From Harmonia axyridis (taxonomy: Eukaryota; Arthropoda; Insecta; Coleoptera; Coccinellidae): a DNA stretch of 64,000 bases. The DNA is taken from NCBI RefSeq assembly GCF_914767665.1, contig NC_059505.1, forward strand, positions 19,713,506 to 19,777,505, in the 5' to 3' direction. The position numbers and the translations under genes are program-made. Below the pieces are notes generated by a model that saw nothing but the letters and a program-made list of their open reading frames with translations, did not search any database and was not told the DNA's origin. This document shows, piece by piece, positions 24,761 to 34,916 of this stretch; position 1 is the stretch's first letter; the number at the start of each line of letters is the position of its first letter.

Positions 24761-26450
24761 CTACGGGATGATGAATGTCCTTGGGCTGTTGGTGTCTTCA
24801 GCTGAGGTGGATCTATTGGTAGCCCTTCGATTGCACAGATTTAGTCTTGTCAATTTTTTCACAATAAAATAGAAACATAATGGGATAATTAGTAAATAGA
24901 TGATAAGGATCCAATATTTTGTTGATTTTGTTTCTTGAAATTTTGGTATTAGGGGTTTTATCTGCTCCTGTTGTTTTTGAAGTTCATGTACTTTGTCTAA
25001 GCGAATTTTGTGTAGATGTATCCTGGTGTATTGGGGTGTAGAGTTCTTCAATTCTGAAATTATTTGTGGCAGGAACATTGGTTGATTCTTAATCATATGT
25101 TTATCATTTCTGTATCGATTGTTTTCAGTTTCGAATAGGCATCCGGAGGGAATGTCTACTAAGAAGGTACCTTTCAGAGTAGCAAAATCGGTTCTTTCAC
25201 AGGTTGTTAGAATTTTCATTTCTTTTGGTGCTACTACAATGTATTTCGAGTTGTCTACTTGTTCGATGCAATTTTCTGATAATGATATAGGGATGTGTTG
25301 ACAATCCTTGTAGGTATCTTGGAGTTGCAGTAATTGGAATGTGCAATCTGAATGTTTCGTACCATCGGTGAGTTTGTTTTGGGTACAATAGTATCCTGGG
25401 TGCAAATCTATGCATGGTGTTGGAGTGTATTGAAAATACTTCTCGTTCATTGTCAGATATGAGTTGGCAGGAATTATGGTTGTATTTTTTTTTTTTTGGT
25501 ATCGAATAAAGGTGGTAATGTGAAAATTTTGTGGGATATATTATTGGAAAATATAGGATGAAAACAATTCTGTTGCCAGAAATATATGCATCTACGTCTA
25601 TAACGTTATAATATTTGTGAATCTCTGCTTCCTCAACGAAAAGGAGGTTTTCTGGTTTATTATGTTTTAGAACGAATTTCGTAATCGTGTGTAGCTCTGA
25701 TGGTTTTATTATGCTATGGTGAAGTATTCTTTGCTTTGCAAAGTTTATAGCGTTTTCGATATCATTAAGTAATTGTAATATTATATTTAAACATACATTT
25801 ATTTGATCTAAGACGTTTCTTGCTTGGAGGTAGTTAAATAAGTTGAAATTTAGTTCTTTTAATTGGAATACTGTCTGAGAAAGTGCAGATTTAATTTCTT
25901 CCTGATTTTGTTTTAAGAATGAAACTGTATTATTGAAATTTTTGATTATTTCGGTGGTTATTGAAATTTCGGTATTTAATTTAGTGACAATCTCCTGTTG
26001 GTTACTTTTTAAATCGTCAAGAATTTGGTCGTAGTGAACTGCATCATTTGTATCTAAATTGCCTGAAATGCCTTTAATTACTGTGCCTAAACCGTTAATG
26101 AGACCACGTCTGACTCTTGTTTTCGGAAAAATTATGTTTAATTTTTGTTCTGCCATGTTTAATTGGTAACTCAAAGCTCTGTCGAAATTTTGCAATTCGA
26201 AATAATATGGGTTCTTTTTATTATTTAGAATTGTTTCAGTAATTTTGTCGAAATGACTTCTTATCATATTCAACTCAGTGTGTATGGGTAGGAGATTGTA
26301 ATAGTGGATGAAATTGTGGGATTTCAATTTTACTTTGGCGTTGCCTAGGTCAATTGGAAGAATTCCTGGGTTGTCTTTGAGGTTAGTCATTGTTATCTTC
26401 TGATCTGCTGTCGACGCTATTGCGATTAGGCTCGTCCTGTAAAGATTCAT
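24761..26450 (-). pseudogene. env: Errantivirus env-like glycoprotein, frame-shifted
   Basis: Envelope-type gene overlapping the end of pol (integrase ends at 26383, env begins ATG 26450), the usual errantivirus layout. About residue 112 a furin-type RVRR is followed by GLINGLGTVIKGISGNLD, the conserved fusion region of insect errantivirus env proteins, related to baculovirus F. Long heptad-like stretches follow. At a homopolymer of T on this strand (about 25483-25497) the frame is lost. The downstream part resumes in another frame (about 25480-24761) with a Cys-rich region and a C-terminal membrane segment (WILIIYLLIIPLCFYFIV) plus basic tail. The product as encoded would lack the anchor. 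A sequencing or assembly error in the homopolymer cannot be excluded. Confidence 0.85.
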
Positions 26451-27893
26451 TTTGTTTAGTCTTTGGTCTTCTTAAGTTCTGTTTGTGGAGGGTTTTTCGA
26501 TGGGTCGTGATTTTAATTTTTCTGTTTTGGATTACTTGATCTTTTGAGAACTTTGGTGTTAGTTTATTTCGATTGTTAGATGTAATTTTGCGATAAATTG
26601 TAGTTCCGGGTTTGTATGTCAATGGTTCGTGTCGTTTTTCGTTGTGTATCTCGATTGTAGCTTGTTTTTTCTTGGCCAAATTTTCATTTAGGTTTTTGTA
26701 TATTTCGAGTGTTTTATCACGATGATTTTCGATGTAATTGTTTATGAATTTTTCGTTGATATCAATATTAAGGGGGTCTTTTGTGTTTAAGTGTCCGTTG
26801 ATTACGTCTATTGGTTTCTGCTTTGTCGCGGAATGAATAGAGTTGTTGTAACTTAATATAGCGTAGGGCATTTGGTTTAGAATGTTGGTTGAATTTTTGT
26901 CTTTTTCTTTTATGATACGAAGTAGTTCTATTAAAGTTGAATGAAGTCTTTCGATTGATCCGTTTGATTGACTATTGTTCACAGTAATGTAATGGGGATG
27001 AATTTGATGGAGTTTTAAAAATTCTTGAACAACCGAATTTTTCAATTCGCTTCCGTTATCCATTACAATGGTAGTCGGTGCTCCATGATGGGTCATAAAA
27101 GTCAATAGAGATCGGACAACTTCAATACCTGATAGGGAAATTAATGGATATGCTTGTGCGTATTTGGAAAATGTATCTATCAAAGTAAGGAATTTTTGTC
27201 CTTGTGTCTGGAAAGTATCGATGTGGATTATTTCAAAAGGTTTGATTGGGGTCGGTGTTAGCATTAATTTTTGTTTTGGAGGGTTTCTGTCGTATTTATT
27301 GACTTGGCAAATATCGCAAAAATTTATGTAGTTACTTACGTCGGTTTTGATTCCTGGCCAATAATATGTTTGTTTTATACGGTTTTCTGTTTCTAATATT
27401 CCTCTATGATTGGTTTTTGTTTCATGGAGAAATTTAATGAGTTCTTCTTGTCTTTCTTTATCTTCTACATCTTTTAAAACGGTATTACATTTGATCAATT
27501 TGAATGCAGAGTTTTTGAACGTATTTCTCAAGAATTCGCAAATTTTTGGGACATACTCATCATTTTTGAAATTTATCGCATATATTGTGTTTGATTTTAT
27601 GTAATTTTTGAATAATTTTATGGTATCACTTTCTAAGTTGTTTACGGAGAGTTGACAATAAATTCTACGCTTTGTTGAAAAGAGATTTTCTATTTTTGTT
27701 TTTGCTGGTGAGTGGTAGACGAAATCTAGGATAATTTGATGTTTGAAAATGTTAAGTGCTTTTTCTGTTATTGGGATTCCTTGTATTGGTTCTTCAGAAC
27801 TTGAATGAACTGTATCGTCATCGTCGGAATCTGGAGGATTGTCTGATGGGTGAGATGGGCTTGCCGTCGCATCCTCCCCTTCGAGAGGTCGAG
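26383..27893 (-). CDS. pol: Errantivirus pol, integrase part
   Basis: Open from the LINE junction (27893) to the stop at 26383. The upstream part is an acidic linker. The integrase has the H-x-C-C zinc region (HETKTNHRG, FCDICQVN), then the catalytic core with HIDTFQTQGQKF and IDTFSKYA, IVMDNGSE, and NGSIERLHSTL, giving the DDE triad that joins viral DNA to the chromosome. The first usable start is far inside the domain because this is the downstream part of a polyprotein. It overlaps env by 68 bases. The LINE fragment upstream disconnects it from RT, so it is stranded coding sequence. Confidence 0.88.
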
Positions 27894-28397
27894 ATAATAA
27901 TAATAATAATAATAATAGACCTTTATTTAATCTGAAAATTTCACAAAAAAATGATGTAGATCACGTCACAAAAATCATAACTTAATATTAAAAATCATAA
28001 TTTAAATATTAAAGTTCATTGAAATCTTTCTCAGCCATAAACTCTTTTACACTGTAGTAACCTTTTTTATATAAAAATTTTTTTAAAGTTTTCTTTTGAA
28101 TGATTTTAGGTCTTGTTTTGAATGTTTGTGGCATTTTGTTCCAAATATTTACTAAAGAATGAACAACATTCTTTTGAATGTAGGCATAATTTGGTTTTTC
28201 TAAACTAAGATGAGTTTTTCCTCTGGTATCATAACAATGATCAAGCATTAACATTTCAAAGTTAGTGAAGTTATTGATTACATACATTATGCACTCATAT
28301 ATATACAAACAGTATAGAGTTAATATATTGTTATTCCTAAAGATATCCCTACATGATTCGTTATATTTTAGTTTGAAAACAGTTCTCAAACATACCG
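27894..28397 (-). mobile_element. LINE 3' fragment inserted in errantivirus pol
   Basis: On the minus strand the last 130 codons of a Jockey/CR1-group RT protein (YNESCRDIF, ILTLYCLYIYECIMYV, LVNIWNKMPQTFKT, KKFLYKKGYYSVKEF) end in a stop at 28009. A short 3' UTR with AATAAAGG and a (TTA)n tail (27893-27917) follow. 5'-truncated. By chance the pol frame reads straight into the LINE frame. Confidence 0.83.
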
Positions 28398-30660
28398 ATG
28401 GACCTGCTTCGGGTTCCGGTATTTCGTTAACATTCGGTGTTTCGCTTACGTTCGCTAACATAGAAAAATTGTCGTTGTCTTTATCATTATCGTTCGATTT
28501 CGAAAATGATTCGTTAAATTTTTGCATATATTCAAAAAGTTCTTTATTGTGTAGTTCGACTCGTGAAAGTGCGTCAGCATTGCTGTTTGAGCTGCCTTTC
28601 TTGTATAGAATTTCGAATTGGAATTCTGATAGTTTTAATCTCCATCTTAAGAGTTTGCTGTTTGGTTCCTTCAGTGACATTACCCACTGAAGTGGACGGT
28701 GATCGGATAATATTTTAAATTTTCTACCGAATAAATAGGGGCGGAAATATTTAGTTGCCCAGACTATGGCTAAAAGCTCCCTCTCTATTGTGCTATAGTT
28801 TCGTTCGCTATCGTTTAGTGTTCTCGATGCGTATGCAACTGGTCTATCGGATCCAATGGGGCCTTGTGAAAGTACGGCTCCTATGGCCACATTACTTGCG
28901 TCGGTTGTAAGAAGAAATTCTTTTTCGAAGTCGGGATATTGAAGAATGGGGTCGTTTGTAAGGAGATTTTTGCAGTATTCGAAACATTCTATAAATTGTG
29001 GTGTGTGTTCAATTTTTGAACCTTTTTTTAGACATTGAGTAAGGGGTTTAGTAATTTTAGCAAAGTCCTTGATAAATTTTCGATAGTATCAGAGAAGTCC
29101 TAAGAAGCCTTTTATTTCTTTAGGTGTTCTAGGGATTGGGTATTTTTTGATAGCTTTGATTTTATCTGGATTAGGTTTGACGCCGTCGGGGGTGACGATA
29201 TGACCTAAGTAAGCTACTTCTTTTCTTAAAAATTCTGACTTGTCGAGTTGAATTTTGAAATTAGTTTCGCGGAGTCTCTGAAAAACTTTTTCAAGATTGA
29301 CGATATGCTCTTGGAGTGATGTTGAATAGACGATTATGTCATCGAGATATACAAGACATATTTCGTTTTGTAATCCCCTAAGCATATTATCCATTACTCG
29401 TTGAAAGGTTGCACTGGCACTTTTCAATCCGAAGGGCATTCTGAGATATTCGTAATGACCGTTCTCGACGCTAAATGCGGTTTTAGGAATGTCATCAGGG
29501 TTCATTTCAATTTGGTGATAACCACTGGCTAAATCGATGGTTGAAAAATAGTTGCATTTCCCGAGTTTATCGAGAACATCGGTGATGTTTGGAAGAGGAT
29601 ATTTGACATCAATACTTTTTTCGTTTAGTTTCCGAAAGTCTACCACGATTCTAAATTTTTTCTTTAGGGATGAGTCGTTCTTTTTGGGTACGATCCAAAT
29701 TGGAGAAGACCAGGGTGAATTACTTGGCCTAATTATGCCTTGTTCTAGCATGGAATTAATTTGTCGCCTTACTTCGTCTTTGTGTACAAATGGATACCTA
29801 TAGGATCTAGTATAAATAGGAATTTCGTCTTTTGTTTTTATTGAATGTTTGATCTGATTTGTGAAGGTGAGACGTTGGCCTTCGATGTGGAAAATATCGG
29901 AATATTTATTGCATAATTTTAGGATATAGGATTTTTCTTCTTCGTTCATGTGCGAGGTTCTGATTAATTTTTCTGCGTTGAATTTAGTATTGCCGGTTTT
30001 TTGTGAGTCTAAGTGAAAAAATTCGTAGTTGCTTTCTATAAACGGGAATGAGTTAATTGGTTGTGTTAAATTCATAATGATGTCTTCGTCTGTTTTGTTA
30101 GAGATTTGAATTTTTGCAAAACCGTTTTGAGCTTTCGAAAGTGTTGCCGGTATTTCGCATTTTTGAATATTCTGATGTGGTACAAGAACATCGCCGTTGT
30201 TTTGTTTTACGGGTACGTTCGCAATAACTTGGGTATGAGGATCAATTCTTAATTTGAAAATTTGGTTTACTTGGCTTGGTTGATATTTAATGGGAATAGT
30301 AGTTACAGGGGTAATTAATTTGGAGTTTATTAAGTCGATTTGAGCGTTCAATAACTTTAGGTTATCTAATCCTATGAGTCCGTCAAAAATATTATGAAAT
30401 TTGAAAAGGTAAAATTTAAGGTTGACATTTTGTTTGAATTCTGGAAAGATTGGGATGTCGGCACAATGTTGATGTGTTTCTGATTGAAAAACTGTAGAAA
30501 CTGTGAATGGTTCTAGTAAAATCTGATTTGGATAATTTTCATGAGCGATTTTTGGGTTAATGAAAGATTTTGTTGATCCAGTGTCTATTAGTAGTTTCAA
30601 AGGAGGGTTTTTTATCTGAATATACGGTAGTTCTCTTTTATCCGATGATATATATGTTTC
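28398..30660 (-). pseudogene. pol: Errantivirus pol, protease, RT and RNase H parts, one stop
   Basis: Protease with LLIDTGSTKSF near 30595. RT blocks follow: IRPSNSPWSSPIWIVPKK, FRIVVDFRKLNEKS, FSTIDLASGYHQIEM, LRMPFGLKSA and the active site YLDD at 29338-29349. A TGA at 29089-29091 follows FLGLL; the same frame then continues with YYRKFIKDF to RNase H (TTDASNVAIGAVLSQG, ERELLAIVWATKYFRPYL, LSDHRPLQW). The pol frame overlaps the end of gag and lies in a different frame, so a ribosomal frameshift near 30663 is expected, as in other gypsy-group elements. The reading frame is cut by a LINE fragment at about 28397. Confidence 0.9.
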
Positions 30661-30662
30661 AA

Positions 30663-31913
30663 TTAAGTCTCTTGTTCCGAGAAAGCGTCCGTCTGAAAAT
30701 TTTCGGGGAAATCATAATTTGGGAAATCTTCTTCGGGGTTGTCAATTTCAATGTTTTCGTCGAATTCTATGTTTTCTTGTCCGTTATCGTAATGTTCAGT
30801 ATTGAAAAGTTCTTCGCTAATAATATCTGGTTTTTGAGAGGTATTTTGAAAGGGTGTATTTTGGAAATTTCTTTGAGTTCGCTGCTTACTATTAAGGGAA
30901 CTGCTAATGCTCATTGGTGTAGGTTTATTCTGTTGATTATTTTGGGATCGTTTGAAAACTTGGGAATTGGTTGGGAATCGTTGCGAAACGAAATTTGGAT
31001 TCCTCTGGAGATTTATGGGGACACTAGGAAATTGCTGGTATTTGAAGTTAGAATTATTTTGTGAATTTGTTTGGCTGTTTTGGGGATGAATGTATTGTTG
31101 TTGGGTCAGAATTGGTCCATTTTGTGATCGATAAAATTGCTGATGTGTCGAAAAATTTTGTGGATTCGGTTTTCTCAAATTTTGAAAATTATTTGGGCTT
31201 TGATAATGTTTTATATTATCTTCTTCAATGATGAATTGAAGTGCCTGAGCTAAACTATTAGGTCTCATAGCGCGTATCATTGGTCCTAGTGGATCTCTTA
31301 ATCCAGCTAAAAATGTTTTGAGAGCTTGTTTGGTGAAAAATTCTCTCTTGGCTTTACGTTCTGTTTCTTCGCATTTAAGGTCAATGTAGTTGCAAATGGT
31401 GTTAAGAAGGGTTAAAACTTTTTCATGAAACTTTTGGGGAGATTCTCCGGGTCTTTGTCTCAAGTTAACTAAATCTTGGTTCAAACAGTTTTCATCTCGT
31501 TGATCTCCAAAATTTAGAATAAGAGAATTTTTTATTTCTTCCCAACTATTAGTTGCGCCGTGAATAGCTACTACTTCTTCGGCTTTGCCTTGAAGTTTAT
31601 TCAAAATTCCATTAATCAGTAAGGTATTTTGAAAGTTATTAGGGTTATTAAAATCAAAATAGTGAAGTAAAAGCGATTCAGAAGCTTTTACGAATCTGTG
31701 TAGTTTATTTGGGTTACCGTCAAATTCCGGTACGATACAAAGATTCTTTGTGTCAAAATTGGGCGTTACTGCCATATTTACTGTATTACTTTCTTCAGTA
31801 ATGTTTAAATTATCAAATGTGTTTATTAAATCAAGAATTGTCTCTAACTCAATAGAATTGTTTTCGGAAATTGAATCAATAGGATTGGAATCAGAGGAGT
31901 CTGACATAAACAA
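30663..31913 (-). CDS. gag: Errantivirus gag
   Basis: 416 codons, ATG 31913 to TAA 30663. Acidic N-terminus, then the retrotransposon gag capsid-like core (IVPEFDGNPNKLHRFVKAS, LLINGILNKLQGKAEEV, LVNLRQRPGESPQKFHEKV, FLAGLRDPLGPMIRAMRP). The C-terminal third is rich in Q, N, P and S, with no zinc knuckle, which is usual for errantivirus gag. Structural protein that packages the element RNA. The frame is intact. The start fits because it follows the leader and primer binding site and no earlier in-frame ATG is needed. Confidence 0.88.
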   Translation of the reverse strand: MFMSDSSDSNPIDSISENNSIELETILDLINTFDNLNITEESNTVNMAVTPNFDTKNLCIVPEFDGNPNKLHRFVKASESLLLHYFDFNNPNNFQNTLLINGILNKLQGKAEEVVAIHGATNSWEEIKNSLILNFGDQRDENCLNQDLVNLRQRPGESPQKFHEKVLTLLNTICNYIDLKCEETERKAKREFFTKQALKTFLAGLRDPLGPMIRAMRPNSLAQALQFIIEEDNIKHYQSPNNFQNLRKPNPQNFSTHQQFYRSQNGPILTQQQYIHPQNSQTNSQNNSNFKYQQFPSVPINLQRNPNFVSQRFPTNSQVFKRSQNNQQNKPTPMSISSSLNSKQRTQRNFQNTPFQNTSQKPDIISEELFNTEHYDNGQENIEFDENIEIDNPEEDFPNYDFPENFQTDAFSEQET

Positions 31914-32093
31914 TGGTAATATTCAATTCACTTACAGGATCCAGTTGAACATCAAAATCTTCATGCCTCGCTGCGTGATTGTAACCTCGATGGAACTTCA
32001 CGGTTGCACCAAGTATTTTTGATGGATTCGTTTTTTCGCTCAATGAGTTGAAACTCAAAAGTCCTTCACAATGAAAACTCGCGAAAACTCCGT

Positions 32094-32104
32094 CGACTGC
32101 GCCA
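32094..32104 (-). promoter_or_regulatory. Primer binding site, tRNA-Ser-like
   Basis: Minus strand TGGCGCAGTCG directly at the inner edge of the 5' LTR. It matches the 3' end of insect tRNA-Ser, the primer class used by 17.6/297-type elements. Confidence 0.75.
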
Positions 32105-32392
32105 CTTATGTTTTTTGGTCCAGCAAGATTGTTTTTAAAAACTTTAATATTACAATTGAAATTACCAGATAATTCTACGATAGAATTTTATTGAAATCAA
32201 ATACAAGTGTTCGTATTAGATGTTTAATACAGACTAAGATAAGATAAAGCGTCCGTGTCGCTGGTAAGAATTGCGGACTTAGCCATCTTCCACGAAACGG
32301 GCCATCTTCCACGAAGCGGTCAGGTTACACATGTCTTCTCTTCCTTAGTCTGCTTATTTTGTTGCTATGGTCTTAGAACGAGATATATAAGT
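32104..32392 (-). repeat. Errantivirus 5' LTR
   Basis: 289 bp, differing from the other LTR by one base next to its outer edge (ACTTAT versus AGTTAT). CGCG follows at 32393-32396. Confidence 0.92.
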
Positions 32393-32627
32393 CGCGCGGT
32401 CACACCATCACTTCAGGTCAACCGGTGCTTCCGGTCGAAAACATTATCATTTTCTTCATGCATTGAATCTATATCTATTCAATAATACTGATAACCGTTT
32501 ACTAAACTTGAAAAATAATTAAGAGAAGAACTTAAGTCATAACATAATTATATTCCCATTTACACTAATGACATTTTAAATAGTAAATAATTTAGTGCCT
32601 CTTTAAAATCTGTGAAATTTAAAATCT

Positions 32628-33144
32628 GTGAAAAGTCTCGATCATCTTCGTTATATGCATTACGTCAAGTCTACAAAACTTAATAAACCTGTGCAGCTTT
32701 CAAATATTCCACCAACAAGTGCAGCTGCTCATCAACATTTCAACCGTGTATATTATCAAGTTCAAACTTGGTTAGGACATGATTTGGAACCCCAAGTATG
32801 GGGTTGGGCAACGCGAAACGATTTTCTTTTAGCCCATCATGACAATTTTACCACTTGCTCCAGAAGGTTTGCTAAATACAATTTTCTGCAACTGCAAGAG
32901 TGGTTGTGGTTCGCGATGCGGATGCAGGAAAGCGGGCTTGCAATGCTCTTCAGCTTGTGGCCAATGTAATAGGCAAGTTTGTCTCAATGCTCAACCATAT
33001 CAGAGCGGCATTAACGAAGATGCAACCTTTGACCCCGAAATCATGGAAGAACTTGAGACAAATGTCGTTGAAGATGATAATGAAGACCAGTTTGAAATTT
33101 ACCAGCAGCCAGAAGACGACGATGAAAAGGAAGAAGATGATTAA
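32628..33144 (+). pseudogene. Cys-rich (CXC/tesmin-like) protein of a multicopy unknown family, frame-shifted
   Basis: The first part (PPTSAAAHQHFNRVYYQVQTW, VWGWATRNDFLL) ends its useful frame near 32840. The second part continues one frame over from about 32839 (LPLAPEGLLNTIFCNCKSG) with a dense cysteine block, CGSRCGCRKAGLQCSSACGQC, then an acidic tail ending at 33144. The cysteine spacing resembles CXC domains that bind DNA. The combination 'AAHQH...VQ.W...WGW...C.CK..C...CGCRK.GL.CS..C' is one I associate with uncharacterised, repeated genes in insects and cnidarians. AATAAA strings lie at about 33196-33205. A relic of a repeat-borne gene is more likely than a host gene. Confidence 0.6.
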
Positions 33145-33309
33145 AATTATAAATTGTAGTTTTTGTACCCTTTATTCTATTTTTTTACTTTCAATAAAAA
33201 TAAATGAATTGAATGATATTTTTTAATGAAAAGATTAATTCATAATTTATTTGTTTTTTTTTCATCATGTAAGAAGTTATTAATATTAATTAGTTTGAAA
33301 TTTAAATAT

Positions 33310-34660
33310 CATTTCTGGTGGACTCACTAGATCCCATGTATCATTCTCATCGAATGACTGGATCTCTTCCTTCATTGCCTGCAGCCACTCAAGTGCATCT
33401 GGTCTTGAAAGTGCCTCTGTCACTGTCATTGGTAGAATTGATGTATCGTGCTCTTCATCGACTTCTGCACCATTAAAATATGTTACATACTCATCAAAGT
33501 TTTTCCTTTTGGGTTCTCTTCACGACCTTCTCGGAACTTCTAATGGATGTGTTCTGTCTGGTTCTATATCTGGAACAAAATCACTGTCATTATCTGAGAA
33601 ATTAACATGGTCATCATGAACAGATTCATCTGAGCTTGGAGAAAACTGTTCGCTAGTTTCCCCCACTGGATCTGGAACCTCCTCAGTATTTTCTTCTACA
33701 GAATATGGCACTGCAACAGTCGTTCTTTCCATAATCGTAACATCACGACTGATTATCACTTTTCTTGTTCTTGGGTTGAAACATCTATATCCCTTCGTTG
33801 TCTCATCATAGCCCACAAGGATATGTAGTTCTGACTTCGGATCCCATTTTTTTCCGTTTACCTTAGGAATGTGAACCATAACTACACTTCCGTATACTCT
33901 TAGGTGACTAATATCTGGCCTTTTACCTGTCCATAGCTCATAGGGAGTTTTTGAAATCTTCGAAGATGCAGAACGATTTTTCAAATAACAGGCTGCTTGG
34001 CACTCTTCAAATATCTGGTAAAATCAACGTTGCAAAATTCACCTGCATTTTCACTTCTTAGGGTTTTAATATTGGTGTTTTGCTGGTTTTCTGATAAGGC
34101 TTTGAATTATTTAAACCTCTCCAATGCCTCATCCTCAGTCTTGAGGAAATAAACAAAACACATTCTACTATAGTCGTCTATGAATGTTAGGACGTATTTT
34201 GCTCCACCTAATGACGTTGTGTCCATCGGGCCGCAGATATCACTGTGAATTACTTCCAACACTTTATCTGCTCGGCTTCCTTCTTTGGGGAATGGCAAAC
34301 GGAACTGTTTGCCTTTACAGCATACTTCACAATTTTTTAAGCTTGCTTGACCCTTAAGGATGAGTCCATTTACCAGCTTCTCTGTCATCTGCAACTAAAT
34401 ATTCATTGATGTGACCCAAACGTTGATGCCAGGTTGTTCTGCTAGCAGCTATATAGCACACTGGCTTCTCTTCGTGCAAGTTTAACTTGATAACATTATT
34501 GCACAAGTTAGCAGTTGCCACTAAAATATTATGGCGATTATAAATATAGCAACCATTCTCATTAAAGGATACCTTATTTCCATTTTTAATTAATTGCGAC
34601 ACAGATAAAAGATTTGTAGTCAAACCTGGGACATATTTTACTCCCTGTAATAATATATAA
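33310..34660 (-). pseudogene. Copia integrase and start of RT, broken
   Basis: Pieces in consecutive order: VKYVPGLTTNLLSVSQL (pre-integrase), TWHQRLGHIN and CEVCCKGKQ (HHCC zinc), VIHSDICGPM and FIDDYSRM (catalytic core), a gap with SENAGEF, then SKTPYELWTGKRPDISHLRVYGS and YDETTKGYRCFNP. From 33515 down comes the RT opening, EWLQAMKEEIQSFDENDTW. Frame changes lie near 34395, 34105 and 33985, and the glutamate part of the integrase triad is lost in a small deletion near 34000. This enzyme would insert element cDNA; here it is inactive. Confidence 0.85.
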
Positions 34661-34916
34661 TAAGCCTTTATTTCCAACAGGTATACCCAATTACAGGAAA
34701 TCAAAAACAACAATCAATACTAATTTAACAAGAAAAAAAAAAAAAAAATATTAATGCTATATCATGAACATAATCCAATAAAATCATGAAAATTAAGAGA
34801 TAAACAACCCATACACACCCCAAAATACAGTTTTCAGGCCCCGGAAAATAAAAACAAAATACAATAAATAAATGGAAATCGAATACAATATAATGTCATG
34901 CGTGTTCCCCTCAACT

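Larger units (their letters stand above)
24451..32392 (-). mobile_element. Errantivirus (Ty3/gypsy group) provirus, 7.9 kb, defective
   Basis: LTR, env, integrase, RNase H, RT, protease, gag and LTR in plus-strand order, so transcribed from the minus strand. LTRs of 289 bp at 24451-24739 and 32104-32392 differ at one position. CGCG at 24447-24450 and 32393-32396 is the 4-bp target duplication typical of the gypsy group. Breaks: a stop in RT/RNase H (29089-29091), a LINE fragment between RNase H and integrase (27894-28397) and a frame shift in env at a homopolymer near 25485-25497. A young insertion judged by its LTRs, yet not able to replicate as it stands. Confidence 0.93.
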
